NCBI GenBank assembly: GCA_035512595.1
Contig: DATKDU010000547.1
Location: 1-10,952 of the forward strand
Source of the DNA: DATKDU01 sp035512595
Lineage (GTDB): Bacteria; Planctomycetota; Planctomycetia; Pirellulales; Pirellulaceae
Length of the DNA: 10,952 bases
Reading direction: 5' to 3'
The position numbers and the translations under genes are program-made. Shown one piece after another: positions 1-8,776 of the stretch (its first letter is position 1; the number at the start of each line of letters is the position of its first letter). A model generated the notes under the pieces. It was not told the DNA's origin. It made no database searches and was given only the letters and a program-made list of their open reading frames with translations.

Positions 1-435
1 GACGTTGCCAAACTCTGCTCGTGGGTGGAATCCGATCTCCAGCCAGAGTACCTGGGGGGCGAGGTCGAAGACCAATTGGTGCATATCTACCTCAGCGTCG
101 CCGCGAGTCTAAGAACAAACCCAATGCCGGGGCTGGCGGAACTTGAGGCAGGAATCAAAAAGTGTCGCACCAAGCGCCCTCGATTGTTGTTCAAAGCGTG
201 GGAAGCCGCCCGTGCAGGCGATCAACCAACTTTCGACAAGGCGTTCCGCGAGTCGCTGGAGCACTTCGATTCGACTTACTATACGGCTTCGACCGTGGTG
301 GAGTGGATCGCCCAGCACCAGTCGGTCGTGTGGCTGGCCGCGAAACGGCTGGGACTGAAGTTCCCGCCGCTGCCGGAGAGGTTGGCGGCCATGATCATCA
401 CGCGCGAATCACTGGGGCTATCCTCGGGTGAATAG
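1..435 (+). CDS. Hypothetical protein, 5'-truncated by window edge; possible immunity-type protein
   Basis: The frame is open from base 1 (DVAKLCSW then VESDLQPEY), so the GTG at 25 is probably internal and the true start lies upstream. The visible 144 residues are hydrophilic and probably all helical, with no signal peptide or membrane segment, so the product should be cytosolic. Near the C-terminus the pattern HQSVVWLAAKRLGL, then PPLPERL and ITRESLGL, has the flavour of Imm49-like immunity proteins of polymorphic toxin loci. That is a memory of pattern, not a demonstrated match. The next gene starts 18 bases after the TAG stop and an Rhs-like relic follows that, which fits a row of orphan immunity genes. 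Base composition is visibly lower in GC than the cytochrome operon downstream. Being coding is fairly sure; function is speculative. Confidence 0.7.
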   Translation, partial: DVAKLCSWVESDLQPEYLGGEVEDQLVHIYLSVAASLRTNPMPGLAELEAGIKKCRTKRPRLLFKAWEAARAGDQPTFDKAFRESLEHFDSTYYTASTVVEWIAQHQSVVWLAAKRLGLKFPPLPERLAAMIITRESLGLSSGE

Positions 436-453
436 GTTGGGAGTTTTAGGAGC

Positions 454-987
454 ATGTCGTACACGCTGCACTTATTTGCAATTGATGGTCGGCAGTTCGC
501 CGATAAACTTGGGAAGTCCGCCGAGGAAGTGTTGAAGGGTGTACGCGAGAAGATCTTCTTGGAGAAACGTTGTGACGAGGCTAGTGCGCGGCCCGTATTG
601 CGAGCAGCCGAGCGACTGTGCTCGGGCAACCTCCCGGTGGACTGCCCTATTGAGTACTTCGATGCTTTGTGCTGGTTGGGCGTCGTTGAGGGGGAGCCGG
701 TCAAACTGGGCTGCTTTGACAGCATGAAGTATAGCTACTTTGATCGGGTAGCAATTTGGCCCTGGATGAGGCGACGAAGCCCGCCCTTTTCCATCCCCGA
801 TTCCGCGGAAACCCCTCCGGAGGCAGGTTATTTGTCAGCCGACGACATCAGCGGGTGGGCGCTTTCAGCGTTTGACGAGCTTCCGGTCACAAATGACGCA
901 GAAGTCATGTTTGCGCGAACTCAGTTTCGCGAGATTCTGGAATCGCTGGCCGAAGATCGGCTTGACTTGCTCGGCGTAGTCATGTGA
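454..987 (+). CDS. Hypothetical protein, 177 aa; possible DUF7691-like / immunity-associated
   Basis: Complete small soluble protein without signal peptide or membrane segment. The N-terminus MSYTLHLFAIDGRQF and a later W-A-L-S-A-F-D-E-L segment (about residues 131-139) recall the DUF7691 proteins seen near actinobacterial toxin loci; I hold this only weakly. A GGAG at 440-443 lies 10 bases before the ATG and a closer AGGAG abuts it at 448-452, so ATG 454 is the best start. It follows the preceding gene by 18 bases and is likely co-transcribed. Its end reads ATGTGA, so a GTG at 984 overlaps the stop and opens the short Rhs-like frame downstream. One 60-base row (481-540) has 32 G+C, against 42 in the row 4201-4260 of the cytochrome gene, consistent with an acquired cassette. 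Function unknown. Confidence 0.72.
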   Translation: MSYTLHLFAIDGRQFADKLGKSAEEVLKGVREKIFLEKRCDEASARPVLRAAERLCSGNLPVDCPIEYFDALCWLGVVEGEPVKLGCFDSMKYSYFDRVAIWPWMRRRSPPFSIPDSAETPPEAGYLSADDISGWALSAFDELPVTNDAEVMFARTQFREILESLAEDRLDLLGVVM

Positions 988-1160
988 ATCTTCAATCGCT
1001 ATTGCGCCTCTCGGCGGCCGACCTGGCCGGCAATAGCACCACTCTCGACCGCTTGGTTCACGTCGATGGCCGGCTCAAGCTCGGCAACTTCACCCTCGCC
1101 TTCGTCTTGTCCGCCAAACCGCTCGATCGTTTCCCACTTTCCCCTGAAGAATGCCCATGA
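984..1160 (+). pseudogene. Rhs/YD-repeat protein relic (58 codons)
   Basis: A short open frame starts with a GTG overlapping the upstream stop and ends in TGA. Residues from about 10 to 40 read SAADLAGNSTTLDRL, then HVDGRLKLGNFTLAF. In large Rhs-type proteins an Ig-like segment ending in D-x-A-G-N leads into a strand of the form D-G-R-L-K-x-G-N-F-T-L-x-F, followed by D-L-T-V-P-V-A-G and the YD repeats. Here the similarity stops after that phenylalanine (about 1103) and the frame runs into unrelated sequence and a stop. No repeat core or toxin tip follows. I read this as a remnant left by deletion or recombination of an Rhs locus, beside two possible immunity genes. Alternatively it is a short translated ORF coupled to the upstream gene. 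The family reading rests on remembered motifs. Confidence 0.45.
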
Positions 1161-1188
1161 GAGTCCTCTTTTCTGATACAATTCCGTG

Positions 1189-1194
1189 TAAAAT
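1189..1194 (+). promoter_or_regulatory. Possible -10 element for the DUF1501/cytochrome operon
   Basis: TAAAAT at 1189-1194 lies in an AT-richer patch (1170-1194) within otherwise GC-rich sequence, upstream of the first operon gene. I find no good TTGACA-like partner 16-18 bases upstream, so this is only a candidate. If used, the leader would be about 110 bases and would include the tandem 13-mer and the double hairpin below. Confidence 0.25.
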
Positions 1195-1196
1195 CC

Positions 1197-1222
1197 CCGG
1201 CCGGACACACCGGTCGGACACA
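1197..1222 (+). repeat. Tandem 13-bp repeat (two copies)
   Basis: CCGGCCGGACACA at 1197-1209 is followed directly by CCGGTCGGACACA at 1210-1222, with one difference. It sits just downstream of the possible -10 hexamer and before the double hairpin. It could be a pair of protein-binding sites or part of the same mobile repeat as the hairpin; nothing in the sequence decides between these. Confidence 0.6.
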
Positions 1223-1225
1223 TAG

Positions 1226-1279
1226 GTCCAGCAAACCCAGGGCGTTCCCTGGGCTGGACTAGGAATGCCCTGCGGGCGT
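1226..1279. repeat. REP-like double hairpin upstream of DUF1501 gene
   Basis: GTCCAG (1226-1231) pairs with CTGGAC (1254-1259), and CCCAGGG (1236-1242) with CCCTGGG (1247-1253). This gives a 13-bp stem with a four-base bulge (1232-1235) and a CGTT loop. A second short hairpin, GCCC-TGC-GGGC (1267-1277), follows at once. Paired GC-rich palindromes of this form, built around a CCCAGGGCGTT-like core, are familiar to me as dispersed intergenic repeats in planctomycete genomes. Position in the leader means it would be transcribed and fold just ahead of the ribosome binding site of the first operon gene. Confidence 0.6.
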
Positions 1280-1310
1280 GCAGAGTCAGCTAACGAACTG
1301 GAGCCGCGTC

Positions 1311-2693
1311 ATGCTAAGCCTTCATTATCCCTCCTCCCGCCGCGCGTTTTTGCAAATCGGCTCGCTGGCCCTGGGCGGTCTCACCTTGCCGCAACTGCTC
1401 GCCGCCCGGACACACGCCGCCGAGCAAAAGCGTCCGGTCAAGGACAAGTCGGTCATCTTCCTCTTCCTCCACGGCGGGCCGAGCCAGTTCGAAACCTTCG
1501 ATCCCAAGATGGACGCTCCGGCGGAAATCCGCAGCACCACCGGCGAGATCCCCACCAAACTCCCCGGCATCACCTTCGGCAGCACGTTTGGGAGGCTGGC
1601 CGCGCTCAACGACAAGTTCTCGATCGTCCGCTCCTTCCGCACCGGCGACGGCAATCACGACATCAAGCCGGTCGTCGGCAAGGCGACGCTGGGGGCCAAC
1701 CTCGGCTCGCTCTACGCCCGCGTCGCCGGCACCAACCACCCGGCCAGCGGAATGCCGCTGAACTGTGCCCTCTTCCCGCGGGCCGTGAATGCCGAGGCCG
1801 GGCCGATGGTGGAGAGTTTTGGCAAGTTCGACTCGGTGGGGACGCTGGGCAGTGCGTATGCTCCGTTCATTCCCGGCGGCGGCGGCAGCTTCCAGAAAAA
1901 CCTCGAGCTGGCGATCGCCCGCGACCGGGTCGATGACCGCCGCAATCTGCTCGCGGGGCTCGACAGCCTCAAGCGGGGTGTGGATCAGGGAACGATCGGC
2001 GGCGTCGACAAATTCCAGCAGCAAGCGTTGACGACCATCCTCGGCGGCGTGGCCGAAGCCTTTGACATTTCCAAGGAAGATCCCAAGACGATCGCCCGCT
2101 ACGACACGGCCCCGCTCGTCCGCCCCGACCAGATCAGCCGCACGTGGAACAATTATCCGCGGTACGTCGATAACGCCAAGACGCTCGGCAAGCTGCTGCT
2201 CCTGGCCCGGCGGCTGTGCGAAGCGGGCTGCGGCTTTGTCACGGTGACGACCAACTTCGTGTGGGACATGCACGCCGACGTCAACAACGCCGGCTGCGAA
2301 GAGGGGATGAGCTACATGGGCGTGCCGCTCGATCACGCCCTCTCCGCGTTCATCGAGGACACGCAGGCTCGCGGTCTGGATGAAAAAATCCTGCTGGTGG
2401 CGTGCGGCGAGATGGGGCGCACGCCGCGGATCAACAAGAACGGCGGCCGCGACCACTGGGGGGGACTCGCTCCGCTCCTTTTGTACGGCGGCGGCCTGAA
2501 GATGGGGCAGGTTCTCGGCCAGTCGTCGCGCGACGGCGGCGAGCCGCAGAGCGAACCGGTGACGATCGAGAACCTCATCGCGACCATTGCCGACGAACTA
2601 CTCGACCTGGGGGAGGTGCGGCTGATGAGCAGCTTGCCCAATGAGCTGGTGCGGACGCTCACCAGTGGTTCGCCGATCCCCGGTTTGTTGTAA
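1311..2693 (+). CDS. DUF1501 domain-containing exported protein (first copy)
   Basis: A 460-residue protein of the DUF1501 family, an alkaline-phosphatase/sulfatase-fold group abundant in planctomycetes whose substrates are not known. ATG 1311 is chosen because GGAG at 1300-1303 sits 7 bases upstream and because it puts a twin-arginine signal at the N-terminus (SRRAFLQ at about residues 9-15, then a hydrophobic run to QLLAARTHA). The GTG at 1278 would add 11 residues before the signal and lies in the hairpin repeat. Family landmarks are HGGPSQFETFDPK (from residue 54), the WDMHADVNN segment, and CGEMGRTPRINKNGGRDHWG (about 365-384); the aspartates and histidines in these are the likely metal ligands. 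It opens a three-gene set: the cytochrome gene starts 22 bases after its stop. Its sequence differs clearly from the second DUF1501 protein, so the pair is not a recent duplication. Confidence 0.93.
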   Translation: MLSLHYPSSRRAFLQIGSLALGGLTLPQLLAARTHAAEQKRPVKDKSVIFLFLHGGPSQFETFDPKMDAPAEIRSTTGEIPTKLPGITFGSTFGRLAALNDKFSIVRSFRTGDGNHDIKPVVGKATLGANLGSLYARVAGTNHPASGMPLNCALFPRAVNAEAGPMVESFGKFDSVGTLGSAYAPFIPGGGGSFQKNLELAIARDRVDDRRNLLAGLDSLKRGVDQGTIGGVDKFQQQALTTILGGVAEAFDISKEDPKTIARYDTAPLVRPDQISRTWNNYPRYVDNAKTLGKLLLLARRLCEAGCGFVTVTTNFVWDMHADVNNAGCEEGMSYMGVPLDHALSAFIEDTQARGLDEKILLVACGEMGRTPRINKNGGRDHWGGLAPLLLYGGGLKMGQVLGQSSRDGGEPQSEPVTIENLIATIADELLDLGEVRLMSSLPNELVRTLTSGSPIPGLL

Positions 2694-2715
2694 AATCACC
2701 CGCAGGGGAAATGCG

Positions 2716-5076
<2,361 letters not shown>

Positions 5077-5078
5077 TG

Positions 5079-5133
5079 GTAGGACGGCCTTTCCAGGCCG
5101 TCCAGCATCGACGGCCTGGAAAGGCCGTCGTAC
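5079..5133. repeat. Nested palindromic intergenic repeat
   Basis: Arms 5079-5101 and 5111-5133 are complementary at 22 of 23 positions around a 9-base loop. Each arm is itself a hairpin: ACGGCCT and AGGCCGT pair around a four-base loop in 5084-5101 and again in 5111-5128. The element fills almost the whole gap between the cytochrome stop (5076) and the ribosome binding site of the second DUF1501 gene (GAGGGG, 5134-5139). In the mRNA it could slow decay or reduce read-through; as DNA it looks like a planctomycete REP-type dispersed repeat. There is no T-run after it, so a simple terminator role is less likely. Confidence 0.8.
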
Positions 5134-5142
5134 GAGGGGATC

Positions 5143-6546
5143 ATGCAACCGCACAACTTCTCCCGCCGCCAGCTTCTCACCCGCCTCGCCGGCGGGTTCG
5201 GTGCGATCGGCCTCTCGACGGTGTTTGCGGACGCGGGGCTGCTGGCCGCCGAAGCAACGTCGGCCGACGAAAACCCGCTGGCCCCCAAGACGCCGCACTA
5301 CGCCCCGCGGGCCAAGCGGCTGATCTTCCTGTTCATGAACGGCGGGCCGAGCCACGTCGATACGTTCGATCCCAAGCCGGTCCTCAATTGCCGCAGCGGC
5401 GAGCCGCTTCCCGAATCGCTCGCCAATTTGAGCAAGCGGCGGAAGAAGGGAAACCTGATGGGCTCGCCGTTTGCCGCCGCGCCTCGCGGGGAGAGCGGCA
5501 TTGAGGTCAGCGAGCTTTATCCGGAGGTGTCGAGGCACATCGACGACCTGTGCGTGATCCGCTCGATGTGGACCGACAATCCGAACCACGAGCCGGGGCT
5601 GCTCCTGATGAACACCGGCAACATGCAGCCGATCCGGCCGAGCATGGGCTCGTGGCTGACGTATGCCCTGGGGACCGAGAACCAGAACCTGCCGGGGTAC
5701 ATCGTCCTCTGCCCCGGCAAGCCGGTCGTCGGGCCGTACCTGTGGACGAGCAGCTTCCTCCCCGGCGTCTTTCAGGGGACGCACATCAACAACAAGTCGG
5801 TCGATCCGCAGCAGATCATCCGCGACGTGAAGAACCGCTACCTGTCTGCCGCGGCCCAGCGCGAGCAACTCGATCTGTTGCAGGCGTTCAACGAGCTGCA
5901 CCGCGAGCAGCGCGGCGGCGACGATCAGCTCGACTCGCGGATTGCGTCGCTGGAGATCGCCTACCGCATGCAAGGAGAAGCCCAGGAAGCGTTCGATCTG
6001 GGCCGCGAATCGCAGACCACTCGCGAGCGGTACGGCGACGGCGAGTTCGCCAATGCGTGCCTCTTGGCTCGGCGGCTCGTCGAGCGCGGCGTTCGCGTCG
6101 TGCAGCTTTACTACGGCAACAACCAGCCCTGGGACGACCACCAGGACATCCACAAGCACCGCGACCACGCCCAAAAGAGCGACCGGCCGATTGCCGCGCT
6201 CCTGGAAGATCTGAAATCAACAGGCCTGTTTGACGACACGCTCGTCATCTGGGGGGGCGAATTCGGCCGCACGCCGACCTCCGAGGGAGCCAAGGGGCGC
6301 GACCATCACGCGACTGGCTTCTCGATGTGGCTGGCCGGCGTCGGGGTCAAGCGCGGGTACGTCCACGGGACGACCGACGACCTGGGTTATGCCGCCGTAG
6401 AGGACCCGGTCCACGTCCACGACCTGCACGCCACGATCCTGCACCTGATGGGGCTTGATCACGAGAAGCTTGTGTACCGCTACAGCGGCCGGGACATCCG
6501 CCTGACCGACGTGGCGGGGAAGGTCGTCACCGGCCTGCTGGCATGA
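5143..6546 (+). CDS. DUF1501 domain-containing exported protein (second copy)
   Basis: A 467-residue DUF1501 family protein with a twin-arginine signal (FSRRQLLTRLAGGFGAIG, arginines at 8-9), so exported folded. Landmarks are MNGGPSHVDTFDPKP (from 65), NHEPGLLLMNTG, the WDDHQDIHKHRDH segment (from 330), GGEFGRTP (about 371-378) and GRDHHATGFSMWLAG; the H/D residues probably bind metal, as in the alkaline phosphatase fold. The C-terminal DLHATILHLMGLDHEKLVYRY stretch is typical of the subgroup that pairs with PSCyt1/DUF1553 proteins. ATG 5143 has GAGGGG three to four bases upstream, a tight but usable spacing. It is last in the three-gene set and is followed by a hairpin at 6549-6594. It differs from the first copy in the central region (PSMGSWLTYALGTENQNLPG) and may act on a different substrate; none is known. 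Confidence 0.94.
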   Translation: MQPHNFSRRQLLTRLAGGFGAIGLSTVFADAGLLAAEATSADENPLAPKTPHYAPRAKRLIFLFMNGGPSHVDTFDPKPVLNCRSGEPLPESLANLSKRRKKGNLMGSPFAAAPRGESGIEVSELYPEVSRHIDDLCVIRSMWTDNPNHEPGLLLMNTGNMQPIRPSMGSWLTYALGTENQNLPGYIVLCPGKPVVGPYLWTSSFLPGVFQGTHINNKSVDPQQIIRDVKNRYLSAAAQREQLDLLQAFNELHREQRGGDDQLDSRIASLEIAYRMQGEAQEAFDLGRESQTTRERYGDGEFANACLLARRLVERGVRVVQLYYGNNQPWDDHQDIHKHRDHAQKSDRPIAALLEDLKSTGLFDDTLVIWGGEFGRTPTSEGAKGRDHHATGFSMWLAGVGVKRGYVHGTTDDLGYAAVEDPVHVHDLHATILHLMGLDHEKLVYRYSGRDIRLTDVAGKVVTGLLA

Positions 6547-6548
6547 CG

Positions 6549-6594
6549 GAATCAGGCCCCGGCAGCCCGCGGAGCCCTGCCGGGAGTCCGATTC
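6549..6594. terminator. GC-rich hairpin after the DUF1501 operon
   Basis: GAATC (6549-6553) pairs with GATTC (6590-6594), and inside it CCCGGCAG (6558-6565) with CTGCCGGG (6577-6584) around an 11-base loop. It begins two bases after the operon stop and lies between convergent genes. No T-run follows on the plus strand, so it may be a weak or factor-assisted terminator, or a 3'-end stabiliser. Confidence 0.5.
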
Positions 6595-6666
6595 ATGCAG
6601 GGAGGCAAAGCGAGTCAAGGATCGACTCATGACCGCGATCCTCCTCGTCATTCACTGGGATCGGCG

Positions 6667-7209
6667 TTATGTCGTTTTCGCCGGAGCAGAATCGGCGCCG
6701 CGTGCTTCTGCTGCCTGAGAGGACTGCGCACTTGCTGCCGGATCGTGGTACAAGAATGGCTCCTCATCCACGTTCGCTGCGCTCATCATCTCACCAATCC
6801 GCTGGAGCGTGGCGAGCATCTGGGTTTGTTCCCATTGCTCAAGATTGGCCAATTCGTTGCGAAACCGGTCGCGCAACAGCGACGGAGCTGCATCCGCCAA
6901 GCGAAGGCCCTCATCCGTGATGTGGATCATGTAGCTCCGCCGGTCGCGCTCGTCCCGCTGCTGAGTAATCAATCCCCGCTCTCGTAAACGGTTTACGATC
7001 CCAGCCATGGTCTGCGGCGTGACGTGCAACAGGTCGGCCAGCCGCCCCGGCGTCACGTCCGTGTGCCGCTTGAGCTCGCGCAAGGCGCCGAGCTGTGGTG
7101 AGGTGAGCCCATACTCCTGCCACAGGTAGCGCGAGTACGTGTCGATGCCCTGCGAAATGCGCCGCAAGGCAACGATAATCTGCTCGTCGAGTGGGAGGGT
7201 ATGGGACAC
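6667..7209 (-). CDS. MarR-family transcriptional regulator
   Basis: A 180-residue winged-helix regulator. The GTG at 7209 is preferred because GGAG (minus strand, 7218-7215) lies five bases upstream. An upstream TTG (7293) and ATG (7281) would place start codons inside the promoter and put a palindromic operator candidate inside the gene. The fold reads clearly: dimerisation helices LDEQIIVALRRISQGIDTY, then LTSPQLGALRELK, the recognition region TPGRLADLLHVTPQTMAGIVNRLRERGLI, and the wing QRDERDRRSYMIHIT (whole wHTH about 35-105). After the last helix is a roughly 30-residue Ala/Ser-rich tail (DPAASAQSSQAAEARGAD) not usual for the family. Divergent from the secreted-protein gene at 7514, which is its likeliest target besides itself. 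MarR proteins typically respond to phenolic or oxidative ligands; nothing here identifies the ligand. Confidence 0.92.
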   Translation of the reverse strand: MSHTLPLDEQIIVALRRISQGIDTYSRYLWQEYGLTSPQLGALRELKRHTDVTPGRLADLLHVTPQTMAGIVNRLRERGLITQQRDERDRRSYMIHITDEGLRLADAAPSLLRDRFRNELANLEQWEQTQMLATLQRIGEMMSAANVDEEPFLYHDPAASAQSSQAAEARGADSAPAKTT

Positions 7210-7242
7210 AGAAACTCCGGCAGCCTCACTGTTTACGAGATC

Positions 7243-7258
7243 GGTTCGTGCGCGAACC
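7243..7258. promoter_or_regulatory. Candidate MarR operator palindrome
   Basis: GGTTCG and CGAACC flank a four-base centre, a perfect inverted repeat with 6-base arms. It abuts the -10 hexamer of the predicted marR-type promoter on its downstream side, covering the expected transcription start, which is where an autorepressor would bind. Size and symmetry fit MarR-family sites. Assignment is inference from position. Confidence 0.5.
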
Positions 7259-7286
7259 AGTTTAGTCGATTTGCTGCACATGTCAA
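7259..7286 (-). promoter_or_regulatory. Predicted sigma70-type promoter of the MarR gene
   Basis: On the minus strand TTGACA (7286-7281) matches the -35 consensus exactly, and TAAACT (7264-7259) follows after 16 bases. Transcription would begin near 7252, leaving a leader of about 40 bases before the GTG start with its GGAG. This layout is the main reason for rejecting the upstream TTG and ATG starts. Confidence 0.55.
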
Positions 7287-7513
7287 GTTTCAAATCTTAT
7301 CGATAAAGCGCGTTGTTCCCAGGGAAATGCGGTTGCCGATCGCCATTTATCGCGAATACTTCATTGTCCGCCGCGCGCGCTCGCAAACGGCGAGATTCCA
7401 GCCGGTTCGTGGTCCCAGGGGCGATGCACGATGCCGGCCCACTCAGCGCGATCGCCCACGTTCGCACCAGCCGCTGGCCTGTTCGTTGACGATCCGCGTC
7501 AGGAGGGAACCCC
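7287..7513. other. Non-coding divergent region between MarR gene and secreted-protein gene
   Basis: With the MarR start at 7209 the gap spans 7210-7513, about 300 bases. Besides the promoter and operator it holds a perfect 10-bp palindrome TTATCGATAA (7297-7306), just upstream of the -35 of the MarR promoter. The rest (7310-7500) shows no convincing plus-strand promoter, no open frame with a ribosome site, and no RNA gene that I recognise. A weak TTGCCG near 7333 with an AT-rich patch about 17 bases on could serve the plus-strand gene. Confidence 0.4.
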
Positions 7514-8773
7514 ATGTCACGATCGCTCCCCGTACACCTACCCCCCTCAGCTTGTCAGTTTGTCGCTGCCTGGGTCGCTTTGGCCGCCCTTGTTGCACCC
7601 GTTGCTGCGGCGGAGGGAATCGTCAGCGGCAATTACAAGACCTGGTCGCTGGAGCAACCCAATGTCCATCGGCGAAGCGCCTATCGCGATATGCTGCGCG
7701 ATGGAACCGTTCGGGATGAGACGGCCTTTGACCAGGTGGCGACGTTCAAGCTCAGCGAGCTGACGCGGGAGGAGAACCTGTTCGATCTTCCCAAGCTGCG
7801 GCGGCAATTGCGGTACGACCTGTCGCTGGCCGGCCGAGCGCCGGATCGGTCTGCCCACGATCGGATCGTCGGGCTGGCTATGGAGCATTTGCCCTCGATC
7901 GTGGACGACCGCGCGTATCACGCCGGAACGCGATTCAACGCGCTGCTCCTTTTGGGGGAGTTGAACTCTGTTGAAGAGCGTCCGTTTCCGCCCGCCGCTT
8001 TCGCCGTGCCGCTGGCCGACGCATTGCCTTTGCTGGTTGCCTGGCTGGAGTCTGCCGCAGACGACGGGTCCACTCGCGACTTCATTCCGCTGGGAGCCCT
8101 GCTGGGCATTCTCCGCCATGCGCAGCAGGGGATTGCCGACGAGCCGCTGCGACAGCGGGCTTTGCAAGCCGCCGTGGCGCTGGCCGGCCAGTCGCAGCCG
8201 CCGGAGCAGCGCTCGGCAGTGGGACACGACTGGCTGCGCCGCCGGGCGATTCATCTCATCGCCTGGGCCGTCAAGCCGGGCGCGACGCCGCTGGATGACC
8301 AGGCGGTCGCGCTCGTTTGGAATACCATCGACGATCCGAGCGCTTCCCTGAAGCTGCAAGTCGAGGGAGCGCTTGCCTGGAGCCTGCTATCCCCGAAAGT
8401 GCCTCAGGAGCAGCTCGACTCCGCCGCCACGCTGAGCAAGTTGTCCGCCTTGACCGGTCGCGTGCTCAAAAGCGAGCTGCATTCCGCCACGGCCACGCCC
8501 CGGTTCGCCTCGCGGCAGTCGCGCCGCGTTGTCGCCGGTCAACTGGGCCTGTTGTCCCACGCCTGCCGCCAATTGGGGGTGGATGTGGTCAGCCTGCGTC
8601 GCAGCGGGCCGCCGACGAATCTGGCGGAGTTGTCGGACCTCTATTGCGGCCTGAAGAGCTGGATCGGCGTGGCGACCGATCCGCGGCTGGCCAGCCGCCA
8701 GGCCGCCGCCGCATTGGCAGACGCCCTGACGCTGCTGGAATTGAAGCCGCCCGTCGTCGCCCACAATCCGTGA
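7514..8773 (+). CDS. Secreted alpha-helical protein of unknown function
   Basis: A 419-residue protein that I do not recognise. AGGAGG at 7501-7506, seven bases before ATG 7514, is a near-perfect ribosome site. The N-terminus is a Sec signal (FVAAWVALAALVAPVAAA, cleavage near residue 33 before EGIVSGNY). The mature part is rich in Leu/Ala helices with repeated short helix pairs (DALPLLVAWLESAADD, FIPLGALLGILRHAQQGI, LQAAVALAGQSQPPEQ), which suggests a HEAT-like solenoid, though no strict repeat is visible. No cysteine-based haem or metal motif is present. It is divergent from the MarR gene and convergent with the oxidoreductase, whose stop codon lies 3 bases away. Regulation by the MarR protein is plausible from layout only. 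Similar secreted helical proteins are common in planctomycetes without assigned roles. Confidence 0.88.
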   Translation: MSRSLPVHLPPSACQFVAAWVALAALVAPVAAAEGIVSGNYKTWSLEQPNVHRRSAYRDMLRDGTVRDETAFDQVATFKLSELTREENLFDLPKLRRQLRYDLSLAGRAPDRSAHDRIVGLAMEHLPSIVDDRAYHAGTRFNALLLLGELNSVEERPFPPAAFAVPLADALPLLVAWLESAADDGSTRDFIPLGALLGILRHAQQGIADEPLRQRALQAAVALAGQSQPPEQRSAVGHDWLRRRAIHLIAWAVKPGATPLDDQAVALVWNTIDDPSASLKLQVEGALAWSLLSPKVPQEQLDSAATLSKLSALTGRVLKSELHSATATPRFASRQSRRVVAGQLGLLSHACRQLGVDVVSLRRSGPPTNLAELSDLYCGLKSWIGVATDPRLASRQAAAALADALTLLELKPPVVAHNP

Positions 8774-8776
8774 GTT

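Noticed and set aside
999..1223. 74-codon minus-strand frame
   Set aside because: Antisense to the Rhs-like relic and leader; its acidic Gly/Glu run is the complement of the relic's codons.
1265..1936. 223-codon plus-strand frame overlapping the first DUF1501 gene
   Set aside because: Out-of-frame Arg/Pro/His-rich product; DUF1501 landmarks are in the other frame.
1314..2456. 380-codon open frame on the minus strand over the first DUF1501 gene
   Set aside because: Mirror of DUF1501 codons with no ribosome site and no recognisable domain.
2641..2715. Upstream ATG 2641 for the cytochrome protein
   Set aside because: It lies inside the first DUF1501 gene and adds 25 charged and Cys/Arg residues before the signal peptide; ATG 2716 has a ribosome site.
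6612..6642. Overlapping small inverted repeats (AGGATCG with CGATCCT; GAGTC with GACTC)
   Set aside because: Short and mutually exclusive stems without a T-run; possibly part of the 3' end of the MarR transcript but not strong enough to list.
7210..7293. Longer MarR start at TTG 7293 or ATG 7281
   Set aside because: These codons overlap the -35 hexamer and would put the operator palindrome in the gene; the GTG at 7209 has a proper GGAG.
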